This document shows positions 16,026-24,677 of a stretch of DNA of 64,000 bases, piece by piece (within the stretch, counting starts at the first letter, position 1; each line of letters starts with the position of its first letter). The position numbers were made by a program, and so were the translations under genes. Below the pieces are notes generated by a model. It searched no databases. It was not told where the DNA came from and saw nothing but the letters and a program-made list of their open reading frames with translations. Source of the DNA: CBDDFN01 sp965227065 (GTDB lineage: Bacteria > Pseudomonadota > Alphaproteobacteria > SPJN01); the NCBI GenBank assembly GCA_965227065.1, contig CBDDFN010000010.1, positions 124,001 through 188,000 on the forward strand. Direction: 5' to 3'.

Positions 16026-17148
16026 CCTCGATCAGCTTGCCCTCGCGGCGCTGATAGGCTTTGACGACGCGTGTGACCAGCGGGTGGCGCACAACGTCCT
16101 GGCTCGTAAAGCGGACAAGCCCGACACCTTCGACGCCTTCCAGCGTGTCGATGGCATTGGTCAGGCCCGACAGGGAACCGAGCGGCAAGTCAATCTGGCT
16201 GGGATCGCCGGTGATGACCATGCGGGAATTTTCACCCAACCGCGTCAAAAACATTTTCATCTGACCCGGTGTACAGTTTTGCGCCTCATCCAGAATGATG
16301 AAGGCGTTCGACAAGGTCCGGCCACGCATGAAGGCAAGCGGCGCAACCTCAATCGTGCCTTCGGTCAGCCGTCGCACCACAATGTCGGCTTCCATCATGT
16401 CGTAAAGCGCGTCGTAAAGCGGGCGCAGATAGGGATCGACCTTGTCGCGCATATCACCGGGCAGGAAGCCCAGCCTTTCGCCGGCTTCAACCGCCGGGCG
16501 GCTCAAAATGATGCGGTCGACCTTGCCCTTGCTCATCAGCTGGACGGCCTGGGCCACCGCAACATAGGTCTTGCCGGTCCCGGCCGGGCCGACGCCGAAC
16601 ACAAGCTCATGGCGTTTGAGCGCCTCCATATAGGCGGCTTGCCCCGGCGTGCGCGGGGTCAGCGTCTTGCGCGGGGTGACAATGCCAGTGCCCAACGGGC
16701 TTGTGTCATCGTGACCGAGCTTTTCACGCACTTTGCGCTCAGGGCTTTGCGCGCCTTCGGCCATGGCGACCGAGCCGCGCACATCGGCGGGCGAGATGCC
16801 GAGATTTTGCGTCGAACGGTTACACAGATCCTGCAACGCGGCATGGGCGATACGCCGTTTCTGGCGGTCGCCACCAACATGGATCTGGTTGCCGCGCGGG
16901 GACAGTTCGACCCCCAGCGCCTGTTCGATTTCAGCAAGGTGCCGGTCATGCTCGCCATAGACTTCGGCGGCCAGCCGATTGTCTTCAAATTCAAGCACGA
17001 TGAACCCCTCGCCCTCAGTCACAATATTGAGCAAGGCCATCTGGCGTCCATTCTGTTTCTTTTTGGATTTTTTCGTCCGCTTGGATTTACGCGGCGCGGT
17101 CTCGTCGGAACCGCCACGCGTTGGAGTGTGATGCGTCAAGCCACTCAA
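16009..17148 (-). CDS. ybeZ: PhoH-like ATPase (YbeZ)
   Basis: Cytosolic P-loop ATPase that partners YbeY. The 379 residues contain Walker A GPAGTGKTYVAVA and Walker B IILDEAQNCTPGQMKMFLTR, with a helicase-like RMVITGDPSQIDLP. The first 35 residues are Lys/Arg/Ser-rich (RKSKRTKKSKKKQNGR) and unconserved; the true start could be at the later methionine before ALLNIV. The gap upstream to miaB holds only a 7-base inverted repeat (17163-17194). Confidence 0.95.
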   Translation of the reverse strand: MSGLTHHTPTRGGSDETAPRKSKRTKKSKKKQNGRQMALLNIVTEGEGFIVLEFEDNRLAAEVYGEHDRHLAEIEQALGVELSPRGNQIHVGGDRQKRRIAHAALQDLCNRSTQNLGISPADVRGSVAMAEGAQSPERKVREKLGHDDTSPLGTGIVTPRKTLTPRTPGQAAYMEALKRHELVFGVGPAGTGKTYVAVAQAVQLMSKGKVDRIILSRPAVEAGERLGFLPGDMRDKVDPYLRPLYDALYDMMEADIVVRRLTEGTIEVAPLAFMRGRTLSNAFIILDEAQNCTPGQMKMFLTRLGENSRMVITGDPSQIDLPLGSLSGLTNAIDTLEGVEGVGLVRFTSQDVVRHPLVTRVVKAYQRREGKLIEDEDRD

Positions 17149-17259
17149 GCGGCACCCGTCCTGGACAGCTCAACCACGATCATGTGGGCTGTCCCCTGTG
17201 TGAGATTGTGCAATCGGCGATCCTCAAATGTAGTCCGACATTCACACGCACGCCCCAGA

Positions 17260-18639
17260 TCATCCCTCAGAAACAAGCTCGCCCTTCAAGCTGTTCTGCG
17301 ACGCAGATTCGATTCTAACACGAACAAGCCGCCCGAGAAAATCCTTTGGCGCTTCACAAAAGACCGCCTGTAAATAGGGAGACCGCCCTATCAGCTGACC
17401 CTCATGCCGCCCCGGCTTCTCAAGCAAGACAGACAAGGTCTTGCCCACTTGATCTGCGTTGAACGCTACCTGTTGAGTGTTAAGGAGCGATTGCAGTTCT
17501 TGCAGACGGCTGTCTTTTTCGGCTTCGGGGACTTGAAATTCCATGGCTGCGCCCGGAGTTCCGGGCCGGGGGGAATATTTGAACGAAAAGGCTGAGGCGT
17601 AGTTGACGCGCTCCACCAGATCGAGCGTCTGGGCAAAATCGGCCGGTGATTCGTTGGGGAAGCCGACAATGAAATCACCCGATAAGGCCAGATCAGGCCG
17701 GGCTGCGCGCAGCCGGTCGATCGTCTCAAAATAAAAGTCACGCGTATGGCCGCGATTCATTTCTTTCAAGACGCGGTCTGATCCCGCCTGCACCGGCAAA
17801 TGCAGATATGGCATGAGTTGAGGGACTTCGGCGAAGGCGTTGATCAGATCATCATCCATGTCGCGGGGGTGGCTGGTGGTGAAGCGGATCCGCTCCAACC
17901 CCTCAATGTCGGCAAGCTCCCTGATCAGACGGCCAAGACCCCATTCAGTGCCATTCGCGCCCACGCCGTGATAGGCATTGACGTTTTGCCCAAGCAGTGT
18001 GATTTCACGCACGCCTTTTTGCGTGAGCGCCTTCGCATCCGACAGGATCTGCGCAGCGGGCCGCGAGAATTCCGCCCCGCGCGTATAGGGCACCACACAG
18101 AAGGTGCAGAATTTATCGCACCCCTCCTGGACCGTCAGAAAGGATGCCACCGCGCCATCCGCCACGCTCGGCGCAGGCAGATGATCAAACTTGTCCTCAA
18201 CGGGAAAATCAGTATCGAGAATACCACGGGGGTTGTCCGCCCGGCCGCGTTCGGCACGGGCGATCATTTCAGGCAGCCGGTGATAGGATTGCGGGCCAAA
18301 CACCATGTCCACAATGGGCGCGCGGCGCATGATCTCGGCACCTTCGGCCTGGGCGACACAGCCGGCCACCGCCACAATCGTGTCCTTGCCCGCCTGCTTG
18401 CGGTCTTCAGACATTTGCCGCACCCGGCCCAGCTCTGAATAGACTTTCTCAGCTGCTTTTTCTCGAATATGGCAGGTGTTCAAAATGACCAGGTCGGCCC
18501 CGTCAGGTTCGGCCGTTTCGGCATAGCCCAAAGGCGCCAGCACGTCCGCCATCCGTTCGGAATCATAGACATTCATCTGACAGCCATAGGTCTTGATGAA
18601 GACCGTTTTGGGCGCTTTTTTCTCTGTGGTCATGCTCAT
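17260..18639 (-). CDS. miaB: tRNA-2-methylthio-N6-dimethylallyladenosine synthase MiaB
   Basis: Radical-SAM enzyme that methylthiolates i6A37 in tRNAs. The 459 residues show the N-terminal [4Fe-4S] ligand region (TYGCQMNVYDSERM, LNTCHIREKA, VAGCVAQAEG), the radical-SAM motif CDKFCTFCVVPYTRG, and a C-terminal TRAM domain (KTLSVLLEKPGRHEGQLIGR). It heads the conserved run toward phoH and lnt. A palindromic repeat fills the gap between it and the acyltransferase gene upstream. Confidence 0.96.
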   Translation of the reverse strand: MSMTTEKKAPKTVFIKTYGCQMNVYDSERMADVLAPLGYAETAEPDGADLVILNTCHIREKAAEKVYSELGRVRQMSEDRKQAGKDTIVAVAGCVAQAEGAEIMRRAPIVDMVFGPQSYHRLPEMIARAERGRADNPRGILDTDFPVEDKFDHLPAPSVADGAVASFLTVQEGCDKFCTFCVVPYTRGAEFSRPAAQILSDAKALTQKGVREITLLGQNVNAYHGVGANGTEWGLGRLIRELADIEGLERIRFTTSHPRDMDDDLINAFAEVPQLMPYLHLPVQAGSDRVLKEMNRGHTRDFYFETIDRLRAARPDLALSGDFIVGFPNESPADFAQTLDLVERVNYASAFSFKYSPRPGTPGAAMEFQVPEAEKDSRLQELQSLLNTQQVAFNADQVGKTLSVLLEKPGRHEGQLIGRSPYLQAVFCEAPKDFLGRLVRVRIESASQNSLKGELVSEG

Positions 18640-18707
18640 AAACGCTTCTATGACGCCGGACTTTGCGCGCAGTCAAGCGCAGTCCTGCCGCAGATCAGAT
18701 CACATCC

Positions 18708-18857
18708 CGTCATCCCGGCCGCGACTTTCGCCCAAATCACTGATTTGGCAAGTGAAAGTCAGCGAGCCGGGATCCAGAAGCCAGACATGTGTCTGGATCC
18801 CGGATACACGCGCCGCCATCCGCCTTTCCGGCGGGGCGTTGCGGTTCCGGGATGACG
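18708..18857. repeat. Palindromic intergenic repeat, copy B
   Basis: The largest copy, 150 bases, bounded by CGTCATCCCGG and CCGGGATGACG. Inside are nested hairpins: CCGGGATCCAGA/TCTGGATCCCGG, perfect 12-base arms (18767-18803); CCAAATCA/TGATTTGG around one base (18732-18748); and GACTTTC/GAAAGTC enclosing the last. It fills most of the 230-base gap between the acyltransferase gene and miaB. Nothing else is seen in that gap. Confidence 0.75.
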
Positions 18858-18870
18858 TGCATTTGTGAAA

Positions 18871-19683
18871 CTAGATGTCAGCGCGGTTGACCAGCGCCCG
18901 CTCCATCCCCCGCGCCACCCGGTTGCGGGCCAAAAGCGCGAGCTTTTTGCGGTTGCCCGTGTCGGCCAGCGTGATCGGCTCATGAAACTCGACCACCACA
19001 TCAATCGGGCCCAATTGCAGGCCCCGCCACAGATGCGGCGCAAGTTCCATTTCGCCATACCAGGCATAAAAGGGCCGGTAATAGCGGCCCATGGGAAGCC
19101 CGTGCAGTTTCTGATAGCTGATCGACACGGGCTGGACCCGCAGCGATTTCATCCCCGGCTTCATCTCGGCAAGCTGGGCGACGCCGAACAGGCTGGAATT
19201 AAAGGGTAGCACCTTGTTGCCGTCGGAACTTGTGCCTTCAGGAAACAACACCAGCCGGTCGCCGCGCTCAAGCCGCTTCAACAGCTCGGCGGTCTGATGA
19301 GCCGTTTGCGCGCGGGCATCGCGTTTGACGAAGATGGTGCGTTGCAGCTTCGCCAGCCAGCCAAATAACGGCCAGGTTTCAACCTCGGCCTTGGCGACAA
19401 AGCTCACCTTGGTGACCGCCGACAAGACCGTGATATCCATCCAGCTATTGTGGTTGGACGCGAGCAGCACCGGGCCCTTTTTCTTTGATGGCTTGGCGGG
19501 TTTGCCGATCACCGTGATGCGCATGCCAAACAAAACGCGGGTGACAAAGCGGTGGAAAATCAGCGGGATGACCCCATAAAGCGGGCGGATACGGCCAAAC
19601 ACGACAATGGCCTGAAATGGCCCCAGCACCACAATCGACAGCAGGAACACAGTCAAAATGATGGTGGCGCGGATCGATCCCAT
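18871..19683 (-). CDS. olsA: 1-acyl-sn-glycerol-3-phosphate/lyso-ornithine lipid acyltransferase (OlsA-like)
   Basis: PlsC-type O-acyltransferase of the inner membrane. The 270 residues contain the catalytic HX4D as NHNSWMD (near 78), the phosphate-site FPEGTSSDG (near 150), and one or two hydrophobic segments at the N-terminus. In S. meliloti the PlsC homologue at this conserved place, near fur and miaB, is OlsA, which acylates lyso-ornithine lipid. An olsB homologue lies 17 kb away here, so the same role is likely, but a phosphatidic-acid-making PlsC cannot be excluded. Confidence 0.85.
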   Translation of the reverse strand: MGSIRATIILTVFLLSIVVLGPFQAIVVFGRIRPLYGVIPLIFHRFVTRVLFGMRITVIGKPAKPSKKKGPVLLASNHNSWMDITVLSAVTKVSFVAKAEVETWPLFGWLAKLQRTIFVKRDARAQTAHQTAELLKRLERGDRLVLFPEGTSSDGNKVLPFNSSLFGVAQLAEMKPGMKSLRVQPVSISYQKLHGLPMGRYYRPFYAWYGEMELAPHLWRGLQLGPIDVVVEFHEPITLADTGNRKKLALLARNRVARGMERALVNRADI

Positions 19684-19720
19684 GAGTTGATCATTCGGCT
19701 TGTCGCGTCACGCGCAGCCG

Positions 19721-20155
19721 TCAGCCCTTCGCGTCAGGGTCATCAAGCGGAACACCGTACAGTTCAAGCCGGTGGTCAATCAGCCTAAAGCCGAGTTCTT
19801 CCGCAATTTTCTTCTGCAGCTCTTCAATCGCCTCATTGCAGAACTCAATCACCTTGCCAGACTTCATATCAATCAGGTGATCGTGATGCTCGTCGGTGAC
19901 TTCTTCATAGCGCGAGCGGCCATCACGGAAATCGTGCCGTTCGAGAATGCCGGATTCTTCAAACAATCGGACGGTCCGATAAACCGTTGCGATGGAAATC
20001 TTGTCATCAATGTCAGAAGCGCGGCGATACAGTTCTTCGACATCGGGATGGTCATCGGCCTGGGACAGAACGCGCGCGATCACACGGCGCTGTTCGGTCA
20101 TGCGCAAGCCACGGTCAATGCACAATTTCTCGATACGGTCCGGCACAGCAAACAT
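19721..20155 (-). CDS. fur: Fur-family metal-responsive repressor
   Basis: Residues 1-85 form the winged helix (LRMTEQRRVIARVLSQ, ISIATVYRTVRLFEESGIL) and the rest the dimer/metal domain with EHHDHLIDMKSGKVIEFCNEAIE. The C-terminal CXXC zinc pairs of E. coli Fur are absent, as in alphaproteobacterial Fur/Mur proteins, which often sense manganese. The ribosome binding site AAGGGA touches the ATG shown; a GTG three codons later (20146) has better spacing and may be the true start. It lies between the acyltransferase gene and mucR. Confidence 0.9.
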   Translation of the reverse strand: MFAVPDRIEKLCIDRGLRMTEQRRVIARVLSQADDHPDVEELYRRASDIDDKISIATVYRTVRLFEESGILERHDFRDGRSRYEEVTDEHHDHLIDMKSGKVIEFCNEAIEELQKKIAEELGFRLIDHRLELYGVPLDDPDAKG

Positions 20156-20207
20156 TCCCTTAGAGCCCAGATATGCCCCGATTAGCGCGGCTTGGCGCTG
20201 ATTGCAA

Positions 20208-20240
20208 TGAAAAGGCCGCCCAGCGTGCCAGGCGGCCTCA
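20208..20240 (-). terminator. Terminator after mucR
   Basis: Arms AGGCCGCC and GGCGGCCT (20213-20220, 20231-20238) enclose ten bases; on the minus strand the stem runs into TTTTC. It separates mucR from fur. Confidence 0.75.
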
Positions 20241-20262
20241 ATTCATCGCATGGCGCGTCAGC

Positions 20263-20679
20263 TTAGCCGCGACGGCGCTTGGTGCCCAGACCAATTTCGC
20301 GCGCCAGTTCCGCGCGGCGCTTGGCGTAATTGGGGGCAACCATCGGATAGTCATGCGGCAAACCCCATTTCGCGCGATATTCTTCGGGCGTCATGTTGTA
20401 GGCGCTTTTCAGATGGCGTTTCAGCATTTTCAGCTTTTTGCCGTCTTCCAGGCAGATGATGTAGTCGTTGGTAATCGACTTTTTCACCGGAACTGCCGGT
20501 TCAGGCGTTTCTTCAGCCGCATTGGCCGCTTCTTTCGACAGATTGATCAAGGTCGTATGCACATCTTTGATCAGTGCCGGAAGATCTTGAACAGGGATCG
20601 AATTGTTCGAGACATGGCTGGAAACGATTTCCGCCGTCAGCTCGAGCAATTCATTGTCATTGTTCGCTTCAGTTGTCAT
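20263..20679 (-). CDS. mucR: MucR/Ros-family transcriptional regulator
   Basis: Zinc-finger regulator typical of Alphaproteobacteria, which binds AT-rich promoter DNA and works in part like H-NS. The 138 residues end in the signature zone ICLEDGKKLKMLKRHLKS and MTPEEYRAKWGLPHDYPMVAP. As in other MucR proteins the second zinc ligand position is Asp rather than Cys. I start at MTTEANND, which has GAGG upstream, not at the methionine 11 codons earlier. The 200-base leader is very AT-rich, a likely site of self-binding. Confidence 0.93.
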   Translation of the reverse strand: MTTEANNDNELLELTAEIVSSHVSNNSIPVQDLPALIKDVHTTLINLSKEAANAAEETPEPAVPVKKSITNDYIICLEDGKKLKMLKRHLKSAYNMTPEEYRAKWGLPHDYPMVAPNYAKRRAELAREIGLGTKRRRG

Positions 20680-20774
20680 GAGGCCCACCCTCGGTAACGA
20701 CTGGCTCGCCAAGGCGATCCATTGATTAAAAACACGTGATTAGTTTGCATCATATTTGAATATGACACTTCTGC

Positions 20775-20803
20775 TATATAGGGTTGATCCCCAACAAAGA
20801 CAA
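20775..20803 (-). promoter_or_regulatory. Promoter of mucR
   Basis: TTGTCT (20798-20803) and TATATA (20775-20780), 17 bases apart on the minus strand, about 95 bases upstream of the mucR start. The surroundings (20713-20913) are well under 45% GC, suited to MucR binding. Confidence 0.5.
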
Positions 20804-20913
20804 TAAAAATCTGTTTGCCTCGAGAAATATTTTATTAACCGTCAACCAACAGAAGCTTTGCACCGGGAAACTTTAAAAAGTACCTCGATGGCCACACTAT
20901 AAATGCCATATTT

Positions 20914-21375
20914 TTAGAGATTCTTGCGCAATAGGTGCGCATCCACGCGATTGCCATTTTTGCGTGCATAGTATTTCTTTCGAACACCACACTTTTCAAA
21001 ACCTAATGAAGCGTATAATTGTTGTGCCGGATAATTGTCCGCCGCGCATTCAAGAAACAATGAACTCACATTCATATTCTCTAGGCGCGAAATAGTTTTT
21101 TCCATCAATTTCCGGCCTAATCCGCCGCGTTGGCGGGATGATGAAACACATATCGTCAATATTTCAGCGTCACTGATAATTTGTTGTACGAGCACCAGCC
21201 CAATTAGATCACCATTTTCACCCATCCCGAACGCGAAAACTGACGGATTAGACAGTAACTCCGCCATTTCCCGCGCTGACCAGCCCCGCTCTCCCATCGC
21301 TTCAAAACACAGCGTATGAAGAGTACCGGCCTGGTCTGGATCAATGGCGTGAGCCGAAATCCACTGGAGGGTCAC
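20914..21375 (-). CDS. rimI: Ribosomal-protein-alanine N-acetyltransferase RimI-like
   Basis: GNAT acetyltransferase of 153 residues, in the family that acetylates the N-terminus of protein S18. The acetyl-CoA site is visible as VSSSRQRGGLGRKLMEKTI (Q/RxxGxG/A), with the C-terminal NYPAQQLYASLGFEKCGVRKKYY. The start is GTG overlapping the tsaB stop (GTGA); a longer upstream frame would run inside tsaB. Pairing with tsaB is typical. Base composition is unusual: roughly 40-45% GC against about 60% in its neighbours. Confidence 0.9.
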   Translation of the reverse strand: MTLQWISAHAIDPDQAGTLHTLCFEAMGERGWSAREMAELLSNPSVFAFGMGENGDLIGLVLVQQIISDAEILTICVSSSRQRGGLGRKLMEKTISRLENMNVSSLFLECAADNYPAQQLYASLGFEKCGVRKKYYARKNGNRVDAHLLRKNL

Positions 21376-22028
21376 GGCCGGGGTGCCTCCCCGCGGGCGG
21401 GCGGTGCATTTTGCGGCAGCTTGGCATCGGGTGCGCGCAGATAAAGCGGCCGGACCAGCCGGTCGGGACCGGGCTTCACCCGATCCCACAACCGCCCGAA
21501 CAGACGGGCATCGGGCAATTGCGCGGCCCCCACCTCAAACAGGGGCGCAGCCGTGCCGATCAGCAGGCCCGGCCGGGCCTCATACAGATCGCGCGCACGG
21601 TCAGTCGACACCGCCTCGGGCGCGGCGACCGGCTCATAGCCCGCAGACCCGCGCACAAAGCTTTGCCAGTAAATCTGATCGCGGCGGGCATCAAAGCCGA
21701 CATGCAGGCAATCGGGCGACACATCCGGCGCCGCGACAGCCAGCGCTTCAAAACAGCTGATGCCCACACCGGCAACCGCCCAGCCCAGCATCAGGCCGCG
21801 CGCCACCGACAGTCCGACCCGCTGACCGGTAAAGGTGCCCGGTCCGGTGGTCACCAAAACACCATCGGCTTTTGCCAGGCCCGCCTCGTCCAATATCTCG
21901 CTGATCATGGGGACCAGCCGCTCAGCATGGCCGGTATTCATCGCCTCACACCGGCCCGTTATCATCTGGCCGTCATGCCACAAAGCGGCCGAGCAGGACG
22001 GCATGCATGTGTCGATCGCAAGGATCAT
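21372..22028 (-). CDS. tsaB: tRNA threonylcarbamoyladenosine biosynthesis protein TsaB
   Basis: Scaffold partner of TsaD in making t6A37 on ANN-decoding tRNAs. The 218 residues start with the ASKHA-type MILAIDTCMPSCSAAL and carry the family motif TTGPGTFTGQRVGLSVARGL. GAGG lies seven bases before the ATG. It is divergent from the deacetylase gene and coupled to rimI. The C-terminal 20 residues are Pro/Ala-rich and variable. Confidence 0.95.
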   Translation of the reverse strand: MILAIDTCMPSCSAALWHDGQMITGRCEAMNTGHAERLVPMISEILDEAGLAKADGVLVTTGPGTFTGQRVGLSVARGLMLGWAVAGVGISCFEALAVAAPDVSPDCLHVGFDARRDQIYWQSFVRGSAGYEPVAAPEAVSTDRARDLYEARPGLLIGTAAPLFEVGAAQLPDARLFGRLWDRVKPGPDRLVRPLYLRAPDAKLPQNAPPARGEAPRP

Positions 22029-22115
22029 GATTCGGCCTCATTTCCGCGCCTATGTTGCACCACAAGCGGCAATAGGCCATTTATGTCAAGTGGATGATGG
22101 TGAATGGGTGGTTCA

Positions 22116-23180
22116 ATGAATTTGTGGAAACACATCGCACTCATGGCGGTTTTTCTGGCCGGTACCCTGCATGCGGGCGGAACCTTGGCACAAAGCGCGT
22201 TTGAGCGCGCCGAGCAGACGCATGCCAGCATTTTCATGTATCACCGCTTTGATGATCCCCGTCATGGATCAACTTCGACCAGCCTTGAGGATTTTAAAGC
22301 CCATCTGGATCATCTGAAGAAGGGCGGCTTCACGGTCCTTCCCCTGACCGAAATTGTCGCTGCGCTTAAATCTGGCCGCCCTCTGCCCGACAAGACCGTC
22401 GCCATCACCATTGATGACGCCTTTCAAAGCTTTGCCGACAAAGCCTGGCCCTTGCTGCGCCGGGCCAATATGCCGGCAACCCTGTTTGTCTCAACCAAGG
22501 TTCTTGATGACGGCGCTGGGGATTTCGTCAGCTGGGACACGCTGCGCCGGATGGCGGCCCAAGGTCTCGAAATCGGCAATCACACCATCTCTCATGCCCA
22601 TCTGCCGACCTTGAGCGCCTCTGAACTGCACGCTGAAATTACCCGCGCGCAAGCCCGCTTCAAAGCCGAACTGGGTGTTGAACCCACCTTGTTTGCCTAT
22701 CCGTATGGCGAATTTGGCGCGCGCGAGGAAAAAATGGTGCGCGATCTGGGTTTTGCCGCCGCTTTTGGCCAGCAATCCGGCGTCGCCCATGCCGGAGAGG
22801 CACTGACCCGCCTGCCGCGGTTTCCCGCCTCGGGCAGTTTTGGCCGGATGACCCGCTTCAAGGTCGCCGCCCAAGCCTTGCCCCTGCCCGCCGGTGACAT
22901 CACCCCGACAGACTGGGTGATCCGCAAGGGCGCGAACAATCCGCCGCATTTCGGCTTTACGGTGTTGCCCGGCGTCAAACGGCTTGATGCGCTGGTCTGT
23001 TACGCCCGCACCGGCGAAAAGCTTGACCCTGTCCGGCTGGGCCCCAACCGGTTTGAAATCCGGCCAACTCAAAAATTGAGCAAGGGGCGCAGCGGGGTCA
23101 ATTGCACCATTCCCGATGCCTCGACGGATGCCGGTGTGCGCTGGCGCTGGCGCGGTGTGCAATTCACCGTCATCGACTGA
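22116..23180 (+). CDS. Secreted polysaccharide deacetylase family protein
   Basis: A signal peptide is clear (MNLWKHIALMAVFLAGTLHA, cleavage probably near LAQS). The NodB-type domain follows: TIDDAFQS, which reads DDA instead of the common DDG, the metal-binding GNHTISHAHL, and FAYPYGEFG. The family removes N- or O-acetyl groups from peptidoglycan, chitin-like sugars or xylan; the substrate here is unknown. The last 100 residues match nothing I know. An ATG four codons upstream (22104) is also possible. Its end overlaps the Bax-like gene by 11 bases, tail to tail. Confidence 0.85.
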   Translation: MNLWKHIALMAVFLAGTLHAGGTLAQSAFERAEQTHASIFMYHRFDDPRHGSTSTSLEDFKAHLDHLKKGGFTVLPLTEIVAALKSGRPLPDKTVAITIDDAFQSFADKAWPLLRRANMPATLFVSTKVLDDGAGDFVSWDTLRRMAAQGLEIGNHTISHAHLPTLSASELHAEITRAQARFKAELGVEPTLFAYPYGEFGAREEKMVRDLGFAAAFGQQSGVAHAGEALTRLPRFPASGSFGRMTRFKVAAQALPLPAGDITPTDWVIRKGANNPPHFGFTVLPGVKRLDALVCYARTGEKLDPVRLGPNRFEIRPTQKLSKGRSGVNCTIPDASTDAGVRWRWRGVQFTVID

Positions 23181-24000
23181 CCAGCGCTGCATCTTCAAAC
23201 TGGTGCAACCGGTTCAGCCGGATGATCCCGCGCAAGCCTGCCACATAAGCGGGCCCGCGTTCGGAATAGCGGGTCAAACTGCCCACAAGCGCCAGACCCG
23301 TCACATCTTGATCAGCCGCCCTCAGCTTTGCGCGCGCGGCGCGAAACGCGCGATAGGCGCGGTGATGGTTGAGGTTGAACATATAAGCGCGCACCGAAGC
23401 CTGCAGCGTATCGAACTTGCGGACCGCAAACACAAGCCCGTTTGACCGGCGCTTGGTTTCAATCCCCTGATTGAGCTTGAAGGTCCATTGGCCGAACAAT
23501 GCGCGGCCCTGCATGGCCGAGCGCGACCGCCCCCATCCGCTTTCTTCAATCGACTGGGCCAGCGCCAGGGAAACCGGGACAATATCGATATGGGTCAGCA
23601 AGGTGCGCGGCTCTTCGCAATCAATATCGAATTCATCGCAGGCCCGGTCTATCAGCGCCTGCTCGCTCGCGGTCCGGCGTGTGCGGGCCAACAGCGTTTC
23701 AAAGAAGGCGCGGCGTTCGGCCAACGCCTCGTTCTCGGCAAGGATCAGCGGCAAAATGATCGAGATAAACCGGCCCTTCAACCCCTCATGGACCTCGAGC
23801 GCGTCAAACCCCGGCGGCATTTTTGAATAAAACCGCCGTGGCACGGGTGCGCCTTTGCGAATGGCGGGAATGTCGAGCGGCTCACCAATCGTGACCGGCG
23901 TGGTGGCGGCCGGCCCGTGCGGGCCACCAATCCACAGCAAAACGCCACACACGGCCAGAAGGCCAAGCGTGGCGATCAGCGCGGCAAAGCGGTGTCCCAT
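23170..24000 (-). CDS. Bax-like glucosaminidase family protein
   Basis: The 276 residues begin with one membrane anchor (ALIATLGLLAVCGVLLWIGG), then a lysozyme-like domain with the Bax signature VSLALAQSIEESGWGRSR and GRALFGQWTF. Glu in QSIEESGWG is the probable catalytic acid for N-acetylglucosamine bonds in peptidoglycan. It would act in the periplasm. The ATG overlaps the nfuA stop (TGATG); a frame with TTG one codon earlier is less likely. Placed beside a secreted deacetylase on the opposite strand, it may work on the same wall sugars. Confidence 0.85.
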   Translation of the reverse strand: MGHRFAALIATLGLLAVCGVLLWIGGPHGPAATTPVTIGEPLDIPAIRKGAPVPRRFYSKMPPGFDALEVHEGLKGRFISIILPLILAENEALAERRAFFETLLARTRRTASEQALIDRACDEFDIDCEEPRTLLTHIDIVPVSLALAQSIEESGWGRSRSAMQGRALFGQWTFKLNQGIETKRRSNGLVFAVRKFDTLQASVRAYMFNLNHHRAYRAFRAARAKLRAADQDVTGLALVGSLTRYSERGPAYVAGLRGIIRLNRLHQFEDAALVSR

Positions 24001-24572
24001 CAATCGACGGGGCGCACTTCCTGAACTTCGGGAATATAGTGCCGCAACAGGTTTTCAATGCCCTGCTTGAGCGTCATGGTCGAGGCGGGGCAGCCCGCGC
24101 AGGCCCCCTGCATGGTGAGCCGAACAATGCCGTCCTTGTAGTCATGAAAGATGATGTCGCCGCCATCACCGGCCACGGCGGGGCGCACGCGCGTGTCGAG
24201 CAGCTCGATGATCTGTTCGACAATCTCGGCTTCCTCGCCTTCATACTCTTCCGCGCCACGGGTTTCATCATCGACCGCGCCGTCATTGAGGATCGGCGCA
24301 CCGGCGGTGAAATGTTCCATCACCGCGCCAAGCACGGCAGGTTTGAGATGCGCCCATTCAAGCGTTTCATCATTGGCCTTGGTGACGGTGACAAAATCGC
24401 CGCCGAAAAACACGGCCGTCACACCATCAATCTCGAACAGTTTCTGGGCCAGAGGTGACCGCGCAGCGCTTTCGGCGCTGGGGAAATCCATCGAACCGGT
24501 TCCCATGACATCGCGGCCAGGCAGGAACTTCATCGTGTTCGGATTGGGCGTTGCTTCGGTTTGAATAAACAT
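24000..24572 (-). CDS. nfuA: NfuA-type iron-sulfur cluster carrier
   Basis: Carries Fe-S clusters to apoproteins. The 190 residues have the Nfu N-terminal domain (MFIQTEATPNPNTMKFLPG) and the C-terminal NifU domain with the cluster-binding CAGCPAS (CXXC). Likely clients in this window are MiaB, HemW and Nth. Nfu near trpS, murJ and uspA is a familiar alphaproteobacterial arrangement. Confidence 0.94.
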   Translation of the reverse strand: MFIQTEATPNPNTMKFLPGRDVMGTGSMDFPSAESAARSPLAQKLFEIDGVTAVFFGGDFVTVTKANDETLEWAHLKPAVLGAVMEHFTAGAPILNDGAVDDETRGAEEYEGEEAEIVEQIIELLDTRVRPAVAGDGGDIIFHDYKDGIVRLTMQGACAGCPASTMTLKQGIENLLRHYIPEVQEVRPVD

Positions 24573-24640
24573 CAGCCAGTCCTAGTGTTACCTATTCCCC
24601 CCATACATGGCGGGCTTTGGTGGCGAATTCAACCGCACTG

Positions 24641-24677
24641 ACAGTAGGGATTAAGACAAACAGTAGGGATTAAGACA
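24641..24677. repeat. 18-base tandem repeat at the uspA stop codon
   Basis: ACAGTAGGGATTAAGACA occurs twice (24641-24658 and 24660-24677) with a 19-base period. The second copy contains the last codons and stop of the universal stress protein gene, so the first is a duplicate of that gene's end, placed in the spacer. It looks like a recent slippage duplication. Confidence 0.85.

Noticed and set aside
15976..17373. A 465-codon open frame on the plus strand opposite ybeZ
   Set aside because: Shadow of ybeZ and the gap beyond it. No domain or start signal.
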